Source of the DNA: G963665185 sp049723905
GTDB lineage: Bacteria; Desulfobacterota; Desulfovibrionia; Desulfovibrionales; Desulfovibrionaceae
DNA length: 64,000 nucleotides
Direction of reading: 5' to 3'
Assembly (NCBI RefSeq): GCF_049723905.1
Contig: NZ_JBJKFD010000001.1
Location: 2,790,001-2,854,000, forward strand
Below are positions 24,914 to 35,206 of the stretch, piece after piece. A model generated the notes under the pieces. It made no database searches. It was not told where the DNA came from and saw only the letters and a list, made by a program, of their open reading frames with translations. Position numbers and translations under genes: made by a program. The stretch's first letter is position 1, and each line of letters starts with the position of its first letter.

Positions 24914-26422
24914 ATGCAGATCAAAGCAGAAGAAATCAGCCAGATTATCGAATCGCAAATCGATAATTACGAATCCCAGGTAGAAATGAGCGAGACCGGC
25001 ACGGTTCTGTCGGTCGGTGACCAGATCGCCCGCGTCTACGGCGTTAAAAACGCCATGGCCATGGAGCTGCTCGAGTTCCCTGGCGGCCTTATGGGCATGG
25101 TCCTCAACCTGGAAGAAGACAACGTGGGTGTCGCGTTGCTTGGCGAAGACACACACATCAAGGAAGGCGACCCGGTCAAGCGGACCGGTAAGATTTTCTC
25201 CGTGCCCGTCGGCGATGGCCTCATGGGCCGCGTTGTGGACCCCCTGGGCCAGCCCATCGACGGATTGGGACCGATCGAGGCTGCGGAAGAACGCGTTGTG
25301 GAAATCGTTGCCCCCGGCATCATCGCCCGTAAGTCGGTTCACGAACCCATGGTCACCGGCATCAAGGCTATCGACGCCATGACGCCCATCGGCCGCGGAC
25401 AGCGCGAACTGATCATCGGCGACCGTCAGGTCGGCAAGACCGCCGTCTGCATCGACGCCATCATCGCCCAAAAAGACACGGACGTGCACTGCTTCTACGT
25501 GGCCATCGGCCAGAAGAAAGCAACCGTCGCCCTGGTGGCAGACACCCTGCGCAAATACGGCGCCATGGACCACACCACCATTATTTCGGCCACCGCTTCC
25601 GAGCCTGCTTCCCTGCAGTTCATCGCTGCCTACTCCGGTTGCACCATGGCAGAATTCTACCGCGACTCGGGCAAACACGCTCTGATCATTTACGACGACC
25701 TGTCCAAGCAGGCTGTGTCGTATCGCCAGATGTCCCTGCTGCTGCGGCGTCCTCCCGGACGTGAAGCTTTCCCCGGCGACGTCTTCTACCTGCACTCCCG
25801 CCTGCTGGAACGGTCCTGTAAGGTCAACGACAGCCTGGGTGCCGGTTCCCTGACCGCCCTGCCCATCATTGAAACGCAGGCCGGTGACGTTTCCGCGTAC
25901 ATTCCCACGAACGTTATCTCCATTACCGACGGCCAGGTGTATCTGGAACCGAACCTGTTCAACGCAGGTATCCGTCCGGCCATCAACGTCGGTCTTTCCG
26001 TCTCACGCGTCGGCGGCGCCGCTCAGGTCAAGGCCATGAAGCAGGTTGCCGGTACGCTCCGTCTGGACCTCGCCCAGTATCGCGAACTGGCGGCATTCGC
26101 CCAGTTCGGTTCCGACCTGGACAAGGGCACCCAGCAAAAACTGAAGCGCGGCGAACGCATGGTCGAACTGCTCAAGCAGCCTCAGTACCAGCCCATGCCG
26201 ACCCAGGAACAGGTTGCCTCCATTTACGCGGCCGGCCGCGGTTATATGGACGACATCCCTGTGGAAGCGGTCAGCAAGTTCGAAAGCGAATTCCTCGCTT
26301 TCCTGCGCAACTCCAAGCCCGAAGTACTTTCCGGCATTGCCGAAAAGAAGGTCCTGGACGACACCACCGAAGGTGCGCTCAAGGCTGCTCTTGAAGAGTT
26401 CAAGAAAGGTTTCCAGGCTTAG
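24914..26422 (+). CDS. atpA: F1Fo ATP synthase subunit alpha
   Basis: A 502-residue alpha subunit of the F1 hexamer, the normal family length. The Walker A loop reads GDRQVGKT, in LIIGDRQVGKTAVCIDAII. PAINVGLSVSRVGGAAQ is the ATP synthase alpha/beta signature, including the Arg finger region. ATG 24914 is preferred to the in-frame GTG at 24902. It lies 4 bases after atpH. Confidence 0.98.
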   Translation: MQIKAEEISQIIESQIDNYESQVEMSETGTVLSVGDQIARVYGVKNAMAMELLEFPGGLMGMVLNLEEDNVGVALLGEDTHIKEGDPVKRTGKIFSVPVGDGLMGRVVDPLGQPIDGLGPIEAAEERVVEIVAPGIIARKSVHEPMVTGIKAIDAMTPIGRGQRELIIGDRQVGKTAVCIDAIIAQKDTDVHCFYVAIGQKKATVALVADTLRKYGAMDHTTIISATASEPASLQFIAAYSGCTMAEFYRDSGKHALIIYDDLSKQAVSYRQMSLLLRRPPGREAFPGDVFYLHSRLLERSCKVNDSLGAGSLTALPIIETQAGDVSAYIPTNVISITDGQVYLEPNLFNAGIRPAINVGLSVSRVGGAAQVKAMKQVAGTLRLDLAQYRELAAFAQFGSDLDKGTQQKLKRGERMVELLKQPQYQPMPTQEQVASIYAAGRGYMDDIPVEAVSKFESEFLAFLRNSKPEVLSGIAEKKVLDDTTEGALKAALEEFKKGFQA

Positions 26423-26435
26423 CGGAGGATAAGGT

Positions 26436-27314
26436 ATGCCTTCTTTGAAGGATGTTGAAATGCAGATCAAAGCGGTCAAAAAGACCAAGCAGATCACCAA
26501 GGCCATGAACATGGTGGCCTCGGCAAAACTGCGCAATGCGCAGGCTCGTATCGAACGTTTCGGCCCCTATGCCGACAAGTTCTACGAGATGCTTGGCGAT
26601 TTGGCTGCCGGTGCGGACCACAGCGCGCACGAGCTGCTGGAAGTCCGTGAGGAAATCAAAACTGTCGCCATCATGTTGGTAACGTCCGACAAGGGCTTGT
26701 GCGGCAGCTTCAACGCAAACCTTATCAACACCTCCCTGAAGCTTGCCCGCGCTAAAGCCGCGGAAGGCAAGGAAGTCAAGTTCTACTGCATCGGCAAAAA
26801 AGGTGCGAGCTCCATTCGCAAACGCGAATTCGAGGTTGTAAGCGCCCTGACCGACGAGATGAACAACTTCGACTTCACCCTTGCCAACAAGCTTGGCATG
26901 GAGACCATCGGCGCATACCTGCGCGGAGACTTTGACGAAGTGCACATCGTGTACGGACATTTCCTCAACGTCGCCAGACAGGTGCCCGAAGAACTGCAGA
27001 TACTGCCCATCCAAAGCCACGAAGTCCCAGAGGGCGAAGAGGCCGGAGCACAGGCAGAGTACACCTACGAACCTTCCGTGGAAGGCCTGCTGGTGGAACT
27101 CCTGCCCCGCTTCATCAAGGTGCAGATCTACAGGGGACTCTTAGATACCTCGGCCAGTGAGCACGCGGCACGTATGGCTGCCATGGATAACGCAACCAAG
27201 AACTGCGATGAAATGGTGGACACCCTTACCTTGGAATACAACAAGGCAAGACAGGCGGCCATTACCAAGGAACTCATGGACATCGTAGGCGGCGCGGAAG
27301 CGCTGAAAGGATAA
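26436..27314 (+). CDS. atpG: F1Fo ATP synthase subunit gamma
   Basis: A 292-residue central-shaft subunit. The N-terminal helix begins PSLKDVEMQIKAVKKTKQIT and the C-terminal helix includes ASEHAARMAAMDNATKN, both hallmark regions that form the rotating coiled coil. SDKGLCGSFNANL is the conserved Rossmann-like segment. GGAGG lies 10 bases upstream of the ATG. Confidence 0.98.
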   Translation: MPSLKDVEMQIKAVKKTKQITKAMNMVASAKLRNAQARIERFGPYADKFYEMLGDLAAGADHSAHELLEVREEIKTVAIMLVTSDKGLCGSFNANLINTSLKLARAKAAEGKEVKFYCIGKKGASSIRKREFEVVSALTDEMNNFDFTLANKLGMETIGAYLRGDFDEVHIVYGHFLNVARQVPEELQILPIQSHEVPEGEEAGAQAEYTYEPSVEGLLVELLPRFIKVQIYRGLLDTSASEHAARMAAMDNATKNCDEMVDTLTLEYNKARQAAITKELMDIVGGAEALKG

Positions 27315-27329
27315 GGGGGCATTATAGCT

Positions 27330-28733
<1,404 letters not shown>

Positions 28734-28748
28734 CCCTCGAGGTAAAAC

Positions 28749-29180
28749 ATGGCCAACCAGATTCAACTCGAAATCGTCACCCCGGACCGGCAGGTGCTCT
28801 CCGAGCCCGTCGATTACGTGGGTGCACCCGGAATCGAAGGCGAGTTCGGGGTCATGGCCAATCATATCCCGTTTCTGTCCGCTTTGGGCATCGGGAACCT
28901 GTTCTACAAGTTGGGTGGGCGGTATCACTACGTGTTCGTCGCCGGCGGTTTCGCCGAGGTGAGCAATAACAAGGTGACCATCCTTGCCGAAGTTGCCGAA
29001 CATGCAGCCGAAATAGACGTGGAACGCGCCCGCAAGGCCCGCGAACGTGCCGAAGGCCGCATCAGGCAACGCCAGGAAGAAGTCGAGTTTACCCGTGCGC
29101 AGGCTGCTCTTCAGCGGTCCCTCATGCGCATGCGCTGCCGCGATGCAGCACAGGGCGCCGGAACGCTCGACAAAAAGTAG
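28749..29180 (+). CDS. atpC: F1Fo ATP synthase subunit epsilon
   Basis: A 143-residue epsilon subunit: N-terminal beta-sandwich (QLEIVTPDRQVLSEPVDYVG, PGIEGEFGVMANHIPFLSAL) and a C-terminal helical arm that can inhibit ATP hydrolysis. GAGGT precedes the ATG. Last gene of the operon, followed by a clear terminator. Confidence 0.96.
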   Translation: MANQIQLEIVTPDRQVLSEPVDYVGAPGIEGEFGVMANHIPFLSALGIGNLFYKLGGRYHYVFVAGGFAEVSNNKVTILAEVAEHAAEIDVERARKARERAEGRIRQRQEEVEFTRAQAALQRSLMRMRCRDAAQGAGTLDKK

Positions 29181-29241
29181 ACAGGTCGCAACGACCCCAG
29201 GTTTGCCGCACTTACTACGGCAGACGATTAGACAAAAAACG

Positions 29242-29273
29242 GCAGGCTCCAAGCAATTGGAGCCTGCTTTTTT
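29242..29273 (+). terminator. Rho-independent terminator of the atp operon
   Basis: GCAGGCTCC and GGAGCCTGC pair (29242-29267) around AAGCAATT, followed by TTTTTT. Confidence 0.93.
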
Positions 29274-30083
29274 GTAGGCAAAGGACTTTCAGGTTCTTTC
29301 AAGTTGTTTTTGGGGCTGAACAAGACGGCTTATGCTCTCTACGCATGTAGCGAGCTTTCGATCTCAAGGGGTTAGAACTGAACCACCCCCGGTTAATTTT
29401 CTTCCTCCCTGCCCTGCTTCAATTTTCCATGGTTCACATCTTCATAGTTGGGAAACAGATATTCCAGGCTGGTGAGAAAGGTCTGAAAGCGAGGCATGTG
29501 AGAAATTCTTGACTGAAACGTATTCTTCATACGCGAAGGAGAAAAATTTTGAGACATAAACAAGGTGATGTCCGCCCCAAAGATTTCGGGGCGGAAAACC
29601 GCGAACCGAAAAGCGTGGTTTTCAGGTTCGCTCACGCTGCCTTTGGCAGCGCACGGCGGGCCATGCCCACCGTGTTACGTGGCACCTATGCGTTTTTTCA
29701 TAACCTGTTACTCTACTCGTGCCACGTTAGCGGGCATTTCCGGTCTCGGGGCAGGATGGCAGGAAAGGGCTGGGAACAAGGCGTGTGATATATTCTGGAG
29801 CGATGCGTATTCTTAAATACGTGAGTGAACAGAATTTATTGCGCAACGAAGTTAACAGCCCTTTCCTGCCATCCTGGATGTGGATTTTTTTCCCACAATC
29901 TGCCAAGTTGCTCCCCATGACGGCATGCATATGACTGTTTTCGGAATCATCTCCCCCTCTTTATCCAAAAGCCATGCAGACGCCTTTTCTTCTGTATAGA
30001 CTTTGCATTCCGGCCCGTGCCGCAGCCGGACGCCACGTTATGATGTGGCACTGAAAACAGCCGACTCATTCCAGGAGATCAGA
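29274..30083. other. 810-bp gene-free region between atpC and glmU
   Basis: No convincing gene is seen; an 80-codon minus-strand frame (29393-29635) has no ribosome site and runs through repeat remnants. About 29467-29560 resembles the left half and core of a P repeat (AGAAAGGTCTGAAAGCGAGG, then CGTATTCTTCATACGCG) without its right arm. A complete diverged P copy lies at 29754-29874. The glmU promoter should lie at about 29930-30060 but is not obvious. Confidence 0.55.
29754..29874. repeat. palindromic repeat P, copy 9 (distinct arm sequence)
   Basis: Arms GGATGGCAGGAAAGGGCTG (29754-29772) and its exact complement (29856-29874) pair without mismatch over 19 bp. The core CGTATTCTTAAATACG matches the family's core in position and in the CTT loop. 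Arm sequence differs from other copies while the fold is kept. Confidence 0.8.
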
Positions 30084-31457
30084 ATGAAAGAAACCACTTG
30101 CGCACTTATTCTTGCAGCGGGCAAAGGCACCCGCATGTACTGCGAGACACGCCCGAAAGTCATGTTGGAGCTGCTGGGCGAACCCATGCTCTGGTACGTA
30201 TATAAAGCCCTTGCGCCTGTTTTTCATACCCGGCTGCACACTGTGGTCGGATTTCAGGCCGAAGTCATTGGAGACACCTTCCACGACCATCTGGAACGGA
30301 TGATCATTCAGGAGCAGCAGCTTGGTACCGGCCATGCGTTGCAGGTTGCCTGGGACTCGCTCAAGAAGGCTGGATATACGCACTGTCTGGTCATCAACGG
30401 CGACACCCCCCTTATTTCCACGGAAACCATAGAGCACATGCTGGAAACGGCACAGCGCGAAGAGGCGGACCTTGCCTTTGCCACCATCACTCCCGAAGGC
30501 CCCAATGCCTTTGGCCGTGTGCTGCGCGACAAGGACGGCAACGTCTCCGCCATTGTGGAGAAAAAGGACTACGACCCGGCTACCCACGGTCCAGAACCGG
30601 CCGAAGTCAACGCCGGTATCTATCTGCTGCGCATGGACACCATAGAGCCGCTCCTCGGCTGGCTCAGCAATGCCAACAAGAGCAAGGAATACTACATTAC
30701 CGACCTTGTGGAATTCGCCATTGCCGACAAGCTCAAGGTGCATGCGGTTGAATGCGGCAACGACGTATCCCTGATGGGCGTCAACAATCCGGCCGAACTC
30801 GTGGAGGCCGAAGAAGTGCTGCGCGCCCGCATTATTGCCGATTACCAGGCCCAGGGTGTCATCATCCGCAGTCCTTCCAGCGTGCGCATCGGCCCCCGCG
30901 CCAACATCAAGCCCGGCGTGGAAATCTCCGGCCCTTGCGAAATCTACGGCGAAACCTGCATCGGCTCCGAAGCAAAAGTCGAAGCCTTTACCAGCATTTT
31001 CGAGACCTGGATCTCGGAACGTTCCACCATCCACCCGTTTTCCCATCTGGATCAGGCCGTTGTGGGCCACGACTGCTCTGTCGGCCCCTATGCCAGACTT
31101 CGCGTCGGCGCGGTAATGGAAGACGAGGCCAAGGTCGGCAACTTCGTGGAAATGAAGAAGGCCGTACTGGGAGCCGGGTCCAAGGCCAGCCACCTGACCT
31201 ACCTGGGCGATGCGGAAATAGGAGCGGGCGTGAACATCGGCGCGGGCACCATCACCTGCAACTATGACGGCGTAAACAAGCACCGCACCACCATCAAGGA
31301 CGGTGCCTTCATCGGCAGCAATACCGCCCTGGTCGCGCCCGTTACTGTGGGAGCCAACGCCCTGGTCGGTGCCGGGTCCACCATTACCAAGGATGTGGAG
31401 GCCAACGGCATGGCCATAGCGCGCGGCAAGCAGATCTCCCTGCGCCGCAAACGCTAA
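30084..31457 (+). CDS. glmU: bifunctional GlcNAc-1-P uridyltransferase / GlcN-1-P acetyltransferase
   Basis: A 457-residue enzyme making UDP-GlcNAc for peptidoglycan and LPS. The N-terminal nucleotidyltransferase domain starts LILAAGKGTRM (residues about 8-18) and holds INGDTPLIS. After a linker helix near 230-250, the left-handed beta-helix acetyltransferase domain follows (GSKASHLTYLGDAEIGAGVN, TITCNYDGVNKHRT). Length equals that of the family. ATG 30084 has AGGAGA upstream; the longer frame start is not used. It sits alone, with a terminator after it. Confidence 0.97.
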   Translation: MKETTCALILAAGKGTRMYCETRPKVMLELLGEPMLWYVYKALAPVFHTRLHTVVGFQAEVIGDTFHDHLERMIIQEQQLGTGHALQVAWDSLKKAGYTHCLVINGDTPLISTETIEHMLETAQREEADLAFATITPEGPNAFGRVLRDKDGNVSAIVEKKDYDPATHGPEPAEVNAGIYLLRMDTIEPLLGWLSNANKSKEYYITDLVEFAIADKLKVHAVECGNDVSLMGVNNPAELVEAEEVLRARIIADYQAQGVIIRSPSSVRIGPRANIKPGVEISGPCEIYGETCIGSEAKVEAFTSIFETWISERSTIHPFSHLDQAVVGHDCSVGPYARLRVGAVMEDEAKVGNFVEMKKAVLGAGSKASHLTYLGDAEIGAGVNIGAGTITCNYDGVNKHRTTIKDGAFIGSNTALVAPVTVGANALVGAGSTITKDVEANGMAIARGKQISLRRKR

Positions 31458-31520
31458 ACCCTGCTTTTGCCCGCAATCCGAGGGCTGCTCCAAGAAAAAA
31501 AAGAACAAAACGCGAACACA

Positions 31521-31560
31521 CCGGGGCCGACGCGTACTTTCCATCCGCGTCGGCCCCGGT
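31521..31560 (+). terminator. strong hairpin terminator after glmU
   Basis: A 14-bp perfect stem, CCGGGGCCGACGCG (31521-31534) with its complement (31546-31559), then TATAT. The tail is poor in T, but the stem is very stable. Confidence 0.7.
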
Positions 31561-31882
31561 ATATCATGGGACACGAAGTTCAGGTTTCTGCAGAAAACCG
31601 GCCCCAACTGGCAGGCATTCCTTGCACTCTTCCCTCTTCCGCCCCACAGTCTTTGTCTTTTTCAGCCAACGATTTTTCGGCTCCCCCCAACTCCTACTAG
31701 AGTTTGCCGCAAAACCGCTGTATATCATCTCCACCTCTGGCCGATGACTTTTCCACAATATTCGGCCAGGGTGGGGAAAAAATAACAACAACACGTCGTG
31801 AGCGCGAAAAACGGTGGGTAATTTTCCGCTCCGCAGCGTGAACTCCCTTGATTTTGCAAGGGGAAGGGGATATTCGTTAATC
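31561..31882. other. intergenic region upstream of zapB-zapA with a hairpin
   Basis: No gene seen. CTGGCCGA (31737-31744) pairs with TCGGCCAG (31762-31769). CCCTTG and CAAGGG form a smaller hairpin just before the zapB-like start. The promoter of the zapB-zapA-ssrS unit is expected here, but I cannot place it. Confidence 0.45.
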
Positions 31883-32059
31883 ATGGAACTACTTGAACAA
31901 CTTGAACGACGTGTGAGCGAGATGCTCGACCGAATCAAGGAGTTGGAGGAGGAGAACCTGCTTCTCAAAGAAGAACTTTTGGAAGCCGAACAGAGGCAGG
32001 AAAACGTAGTTTCCCGCATCGACGGCCTCCTTAAAAAGGTCCAGGGTGAAATAGCCTGA
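31883..32059 (+). CDS. zapB: small coiled-coil protein, ZapB-like
   Basis: A 58-residue protein that is one continuous coiled coil (ELLEQLERRVSEMLDRIKEL, then EEENLLLKEELLEAEQ). Length, heptad pattern and position directly upstream of zapA match the ZapB-like cell-division factors annotated in Desulfovibrio; ZapB bridges ZapA-FtsZ rings to MatP in other bacteria. ATG 31883 is the start that begins with the coil. AAGGGGA lies somewhat far upstream (about 14 bases). The family has low sequence conservation, so the symbol is partly positional. Confidence 0.7.
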   Translation: MELLEQLERRVSEMLDRIKELEEENLLLKEELLEAEQRQENVVSRIDGLLKKVQGEIA

Positions 32060-32069
32060 AAGTGCGCTA

Positions 32070-32324
32070 ATGCCTTTGTATACACTGCCGTTGCTCGGCA
32101 TTGAGATATCCTTCCGGACGGAAGCTGACTCGCAAAGAGTTTACGCAGCCAAAGAGTATGTGGAAAAACTTTTTGAGGGCTTGAATGCGTCCGGCCTCAA
32201 CGCAAGCAAGGAAATGCTTCTTTCCGTCCTTGCCCTGAGCATGGCCGATGATTACCTCCAGATGAAAGACCGCCTTGAGGAAATCGAAGCAAAGGTTGGT
32301 GCCTTGGTCGGCAAATTGGACTGA
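32070..32324 (+). CDS. zapA: cell division protein ZapA
   Basis: An 84-residue ZapA, an FtsZ-ring cross-linking factor. The N-terminal globular part begins YTLPLLGIEISFRTEADSQR and is followed by a C-terminal coiled coil (SVLALSMADDYLQMKDRLEE). It starts 10 bases after the zapB-like stop, so the two are probably co-translated. The 6S RNA gene follows at once, reproducing the zapA-ssrS order known from gammaproteobacteria. Confidence 0.9.
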   Translation: MPLYTLPLLGIEISFRTEADSQRVYAAKEYVEKLFEGLNASGLNASKEMLLSVLALSMADDYLQMKDRLEEIEAKVGALVGKLD

Positions 32325-32351
32325 GAAGCCATTGCCACGGGCGGAAGTAGA

Positions 32352-32540
32352 CAAATTTGCCCTGGGAGGTTCGTGATTGTTAAGCGATTGCTGAGCCAAC
32401 ACGTATATATAGGATTCCGCTTCCAATCGCGCTGGTGTGCATGCCCGCATTGCGTCGGGACGCCTTAAGGCGCGGTAGTGGAGTCCCCCTGAACATCTAG
32501 GTTCAGAATGATTGACAACACGGCTTGCCTGGGGATTTTT
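32352..32540 (+). ncRNA. ssrS: 6S RNA
   Basis: A roughly 190-nt RNA. Closing stem: CCCTGGG (32360-32366) pairs with CCTGGGG (32528-32534) and CGTG (32372-32375) with CACG (32519-32522). GGTGTGCATGCCCG followed by CGGGACGCCTTAA matches the best-conserved 6S segment (Escherichia coli has GAGCATGCTCGG...GCCTTAA). CCCCCTGAACATCTAGGTTC matches the 3' hairpin. A T-run follows. 6S RNA binds the sigma-70 holoenzyme and down-regulates housekeeping promoters in stationary phase. Its position directly after zapA supports the call. Exact ends are estimated. Confidence 0.9.
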
Positions 32541-32874
32541 TCATAATGATGCTGCTGCGGCGGAAACGCCGCAGCCGTATCCCTTCCGTTTTTTGGCCTT
32601 TGCAAATCTCCCTACTCCCACAACGACGAAGCGATCCGCATCTTGCGCAGTCTTTTGAAAAACCCGACTGCATCAGGACAAGCCGCCAAAAGCGACTTGT
32701 CGGGGGGAACAATACATTCCCCAACGGACCGTCTGGTCCCAGTTGCCCGCACAAACGGGCTCAAGGCCAATTCCTTCTATCCCCGGGGCTGTTTATCCAA
32801 AGACAGCGCGGTCCCGGAAGAAGGGCCCCCAACGGGTGGGGATAAAACGCCCGATCGGAATAAAGGAGTGTACC
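32541..32874. other. region between 6S RNA and rny
   Basis: No gene, repeat or clear hairpin of note is seen. Frames running through it into rny lack a ribosome site and conserved sequence. It presumably holds the rny promoter and leader. Confidence 0.5.
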
Positions 32875-34434
32875 ATGTTTTTCGAAGTAATCGTGTCCCT
32901 TATCATAGGGGCAGCCATAGGCGCGGCAGCAGGCTATTTTTTCAATAAACAGCTGCAGAACAAGCGCCTAGGTGAAGCCAAAGATCTTGCCGAAAGAATT
33001 CTGGAAGAAGCGCGCAAGGATGCCCAGGCGGCCAAAAAAGAAACCTTGCTGCAGGCCCAGGACGAAATTTACTCACAGAAAAAAGAAATGGAGCGCGAGT
33101 TCAAGGACCGGGACCGGGCCATGAAGGCCAAAGAGTCCAAACTCGCCGAAAAAGAAGAACGTCTCGAAGACAAACAGGAAAAAACAGTTCAGAAGGAAAC
33201 CAGCGTTCTCGAACTGGAAAAACGCCTCTCCAAGCTGGAACGCGAACTCGACGACAGGGACGAAACCCTGTCCAAGCGCGAACTCGAACACGAGCACAAG
33301 CTGGAAGAAATCTCCGGCCTCACCGCCGAGGAAGCCCGTCAGCGGCTCATGACGGAAATCGAATCGCGTTCGCGTCACGAAGCGGCAAAAATGGTCCGCG
33401 CCATTGAAATGGAAGCCAAGGAAACTGGCGACAAAAAAGCCAAGGAAATCCTCGCCCTCTCCATTCAACGCTACGCGGGAGATTACGTTTCCGAACAGAC
33501 CGTCACCGCCGTGACCCTGCCTTCGGAAGATATGAAAGGTCGCATCATCGGCCGCGAGGGACGCAACATCCGCGCCCTGGAAGCTGCCACCGGCGTCGAC
33601 CTCATCATCGACGACACGCCGGAAACCGTTATTCTTTCCGCCTACTCCCCCCTGCGCCGGGAAGTCGCGAAGCAGGCCCTGGAGCGCCTCATCACCGATG
33701 GACGCATCCACCCCGCCCGCATCGAGGACATTGTCCAGAAGGTGGAGCAGGAAATGGAAGTCAAACTGCGTGAAATCGGTGAACAGGCCACCTTTGACGT
33801 GGGTGTGCACGGCATCCATCCCGATCTGGTCCTCCTGCTCGGCCAGCTGCACTACCGCACCAGCTTTTCCCAGAACGTGCTGCAGCACTCCATAGAGGTC
33901 GCCTTTTTGTGCGGCGTCATGGCTGCCGAACTTGGGCTGGACGAAAAGCGCGCCAAACGCGCCGGACTCCTGCACGACATCGGCAAGGCTGTGGACCACG
34001 AAATCGAAGGGCCCCACGCCGTCATCGGTGCCGACCTGGCCAAAAGGCACAGCGAACCCAAGGATATCGTCAACGCCATTGCCGCGCACCACGAAGACGT
34101 CCCCGGCAAGTCCATCCTGGCAACACTGGTCCAGGCTGCCGACTCCCTTTCCGGTGCCCGTCCGGGCGCACGCAAGGAATTGCTGCAGAACTACGTCAAA
34201 CGCCTTGAGGAACTCGAAGGCATCGCCACCGCATTCGAGGGCGTGTCCAAGGCCTATGCCATCCAGGCAGGCCGCGAAATCCGCGTCATGGTGGATGCCG
34301 ACAAGGTCAGCGACGACAATACCTATCTGCTCTGTAAGGATATTGCCGGGCAGATCGAAGAAAACCTCACCTACCCCGGTCAGATCAAGGTTACCGTGAT
34401 ACGGGAGAAAAGGTCGGTGGGATTCGCAAAATAA
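32875..34434 (+). CDS. rny: ribonuclease Y
   Basis: A 519-residue endoribonuclease that starts bulk mRNA decay at the membrane. N-terminal membrane helix at about residues 2-24 (FEVIVSLIIGAAIGAAAGYF), long coiled coil to about 200, KH RNA-binding domain (KGRIIGREGRNIRALEAATG), then the HD catalytic domain with His-Asp in LLHDIGKAVDHEIEGPHAV. AAAGGAG is placed 7 bases before ATG 32875. Length is standard. Confidence 0.97.
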   Translation: MFFEVIVSLIIGAAIGAAAGYFFNKQLQNKRLGEAKDLAERILEEARKDAQAAKKETLLQAQDEIYSQKKEMEREFKDRDRAMKAKESKLAEKEERLEDKQEKTVQKETSVLELEKRLSKLERELDDRDETLSKRELEHEHKLEEISGLTAEEARQRLMTEIESRSRHEAAKMVRAIEMEAKETGDKKAKEILALSIQRYAGDYVSEQTVTAVTLPSEDMKGRIIGREGRNIRALEAATGVDLIIDDTPETVILSAYSPLRREVAKQALERLITDGRIHPARIEDIVQKVEQEMEVKLREIGEQATFDVGVHGIHPDLVLLLGQLHYRTSFSQNVLQHSIEVAFLCGVMAAELGLDEKRAKRAGLLHDIGKAVDHEIEGPHAVIGADLAKRHSEPKDIVNAIAAHHEDVPGKSILATLVQAADSLSGARPGARKELLQNYVKRLEELEGIATAFEGVSKAYAIQAGREIRVMVDADKVSDDNTYLLCKDIAGQIEENLTYPGQIKVTVIREKRSVGFAK

Positions 34435-34490
34435 AGCGAAGCATTGCTTCGTCTTCGGACGGGGTCGCTTCTGCAATATTCCACGATACG

Positions 34491-34523
34491 AACTCCCTTC
34501 GGGCTGTCCCGGAGGGAGTTTTC
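34491..34523 (+). terminator. Rho-independent terminator after rny
   Basis: AACTCCCT...GGG and CCC...AGGGAGTT pair around CTGT, followed by TTC. Stem 13 bp with a small internal mismatch. Confidence 0.8.
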
Positions 34524-34819
34524 AATTGCCCGGCCATTGCCTGTAACGCCCTGATTTTTTCCCTTTGGGGGCATTAAAATCGTAATAATTCTTGTTTGTT
34601 GCCTTTAAAAACGCTTTTCTTCAAAAAACGAGAAAAAAATACTCCTTCCCCCTTGACGATTCGGCCCCCCGTCTTAAATTCTTTCGGTCATTCATTGACA
34701 GGCGTGCGGCTTCACCGCACGGAAGTTTTCCAAACACCCGCGATCTCCGTTTGCTGCGGATTTAAGCAGGCGCTATTGACAAGAGCTTTGGCGACTATTA
34801 GTTACGGCTACAAGTGATA
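34524..34819. other. groESL upstream region
   Basis: No gene. A consensus -35 TTGACA stands at 34776-34781, but the best -10 candidates (TATTAG at 14 or TAGTTA at 17 bases) are weak, so the promoter is only tentative. It is placed to start transcription just before the CIRCE element. Confidence 0.4.
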
Positions 34820-34846
34820 TTGGCACTCACCCCGAAGGACTGCTAA
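34820..34846 (+). promoter_or_regulatory. CIRCE operator (HrcA binding site), slightly degenerate
   Basis: TTGGCACTC (34820-34828), nine bases, then GACTGCTAA (34838-34846). The CIRCE consensus is TTAGCACTC-N9-GAGTGCTAA, so each half has one mismatch and the spacer is exact. It lies 60 bases before groS, the usual place for HrcA repression of groESL. Confidence 0.85.
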
Positions 34847-34905
34847 CAGCAGGACGACGGGTAAAAAATACGTAAACGATACTACACAGTTACAGGAGAT
34901 TAACC

Positions 34906-35178
34906 ATGAAACTCACACCGTTGCACGACCGCGTTCTGGTCAAGCGTCTTGAGGAAGAAGAAGTCACTGCCGGCGGCATCATCATCCCCGATGCAGCCAA
35001 GGAAAAGCCCATCAAGGGTACCGTGGTAGCTGCTGGTCCCGGCAAAAAAGACGAGCCCATGACCGTTAAAGAAGGCGATCAGGTTCTGTTCAACAAATAC
35101 GCTGGCACCGAAGTAAAGATCGACGGCGTTGAACACCTGGTTATGCGCGAAGACGACATCCTGGCTGTAATTTCCTAA
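34906..35178 (+). CDS. groS: co-chaperonin GroES
   Basis: A 90-residue GroES, the heptameric lid of the chaperonin. It starts KLTPLHDRVLVKRLEEEEVT, has the mobile loop GGIIIPDAAKEKPIKGTVVA and ends REDDILAVIS. ACAGGAG lies 8 bases before the ATG. It is co-transcribed with groL 28 bases downstream under the CIRCE element. Confidence 0.98.
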   Translation: MKLTPLHDRVLVKRLEEEEVTAGGIIIPDAAKEKPIKGTVVAAGPGKKDEPMTVKEGDQVLFNKYAGTEVKIDGVEHLVMREDDILAVIS

Positions 35179-35206
35179 TTATCTGATTTCTCTGGAGGAT
35201 ATATAA

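Noticed and set aside
29393..29635. An 80-codon minus-strand frame
   Set aside because: No Shine-Dalgarno, overlaps a decayed P repeat, and has no similarity I recognise.
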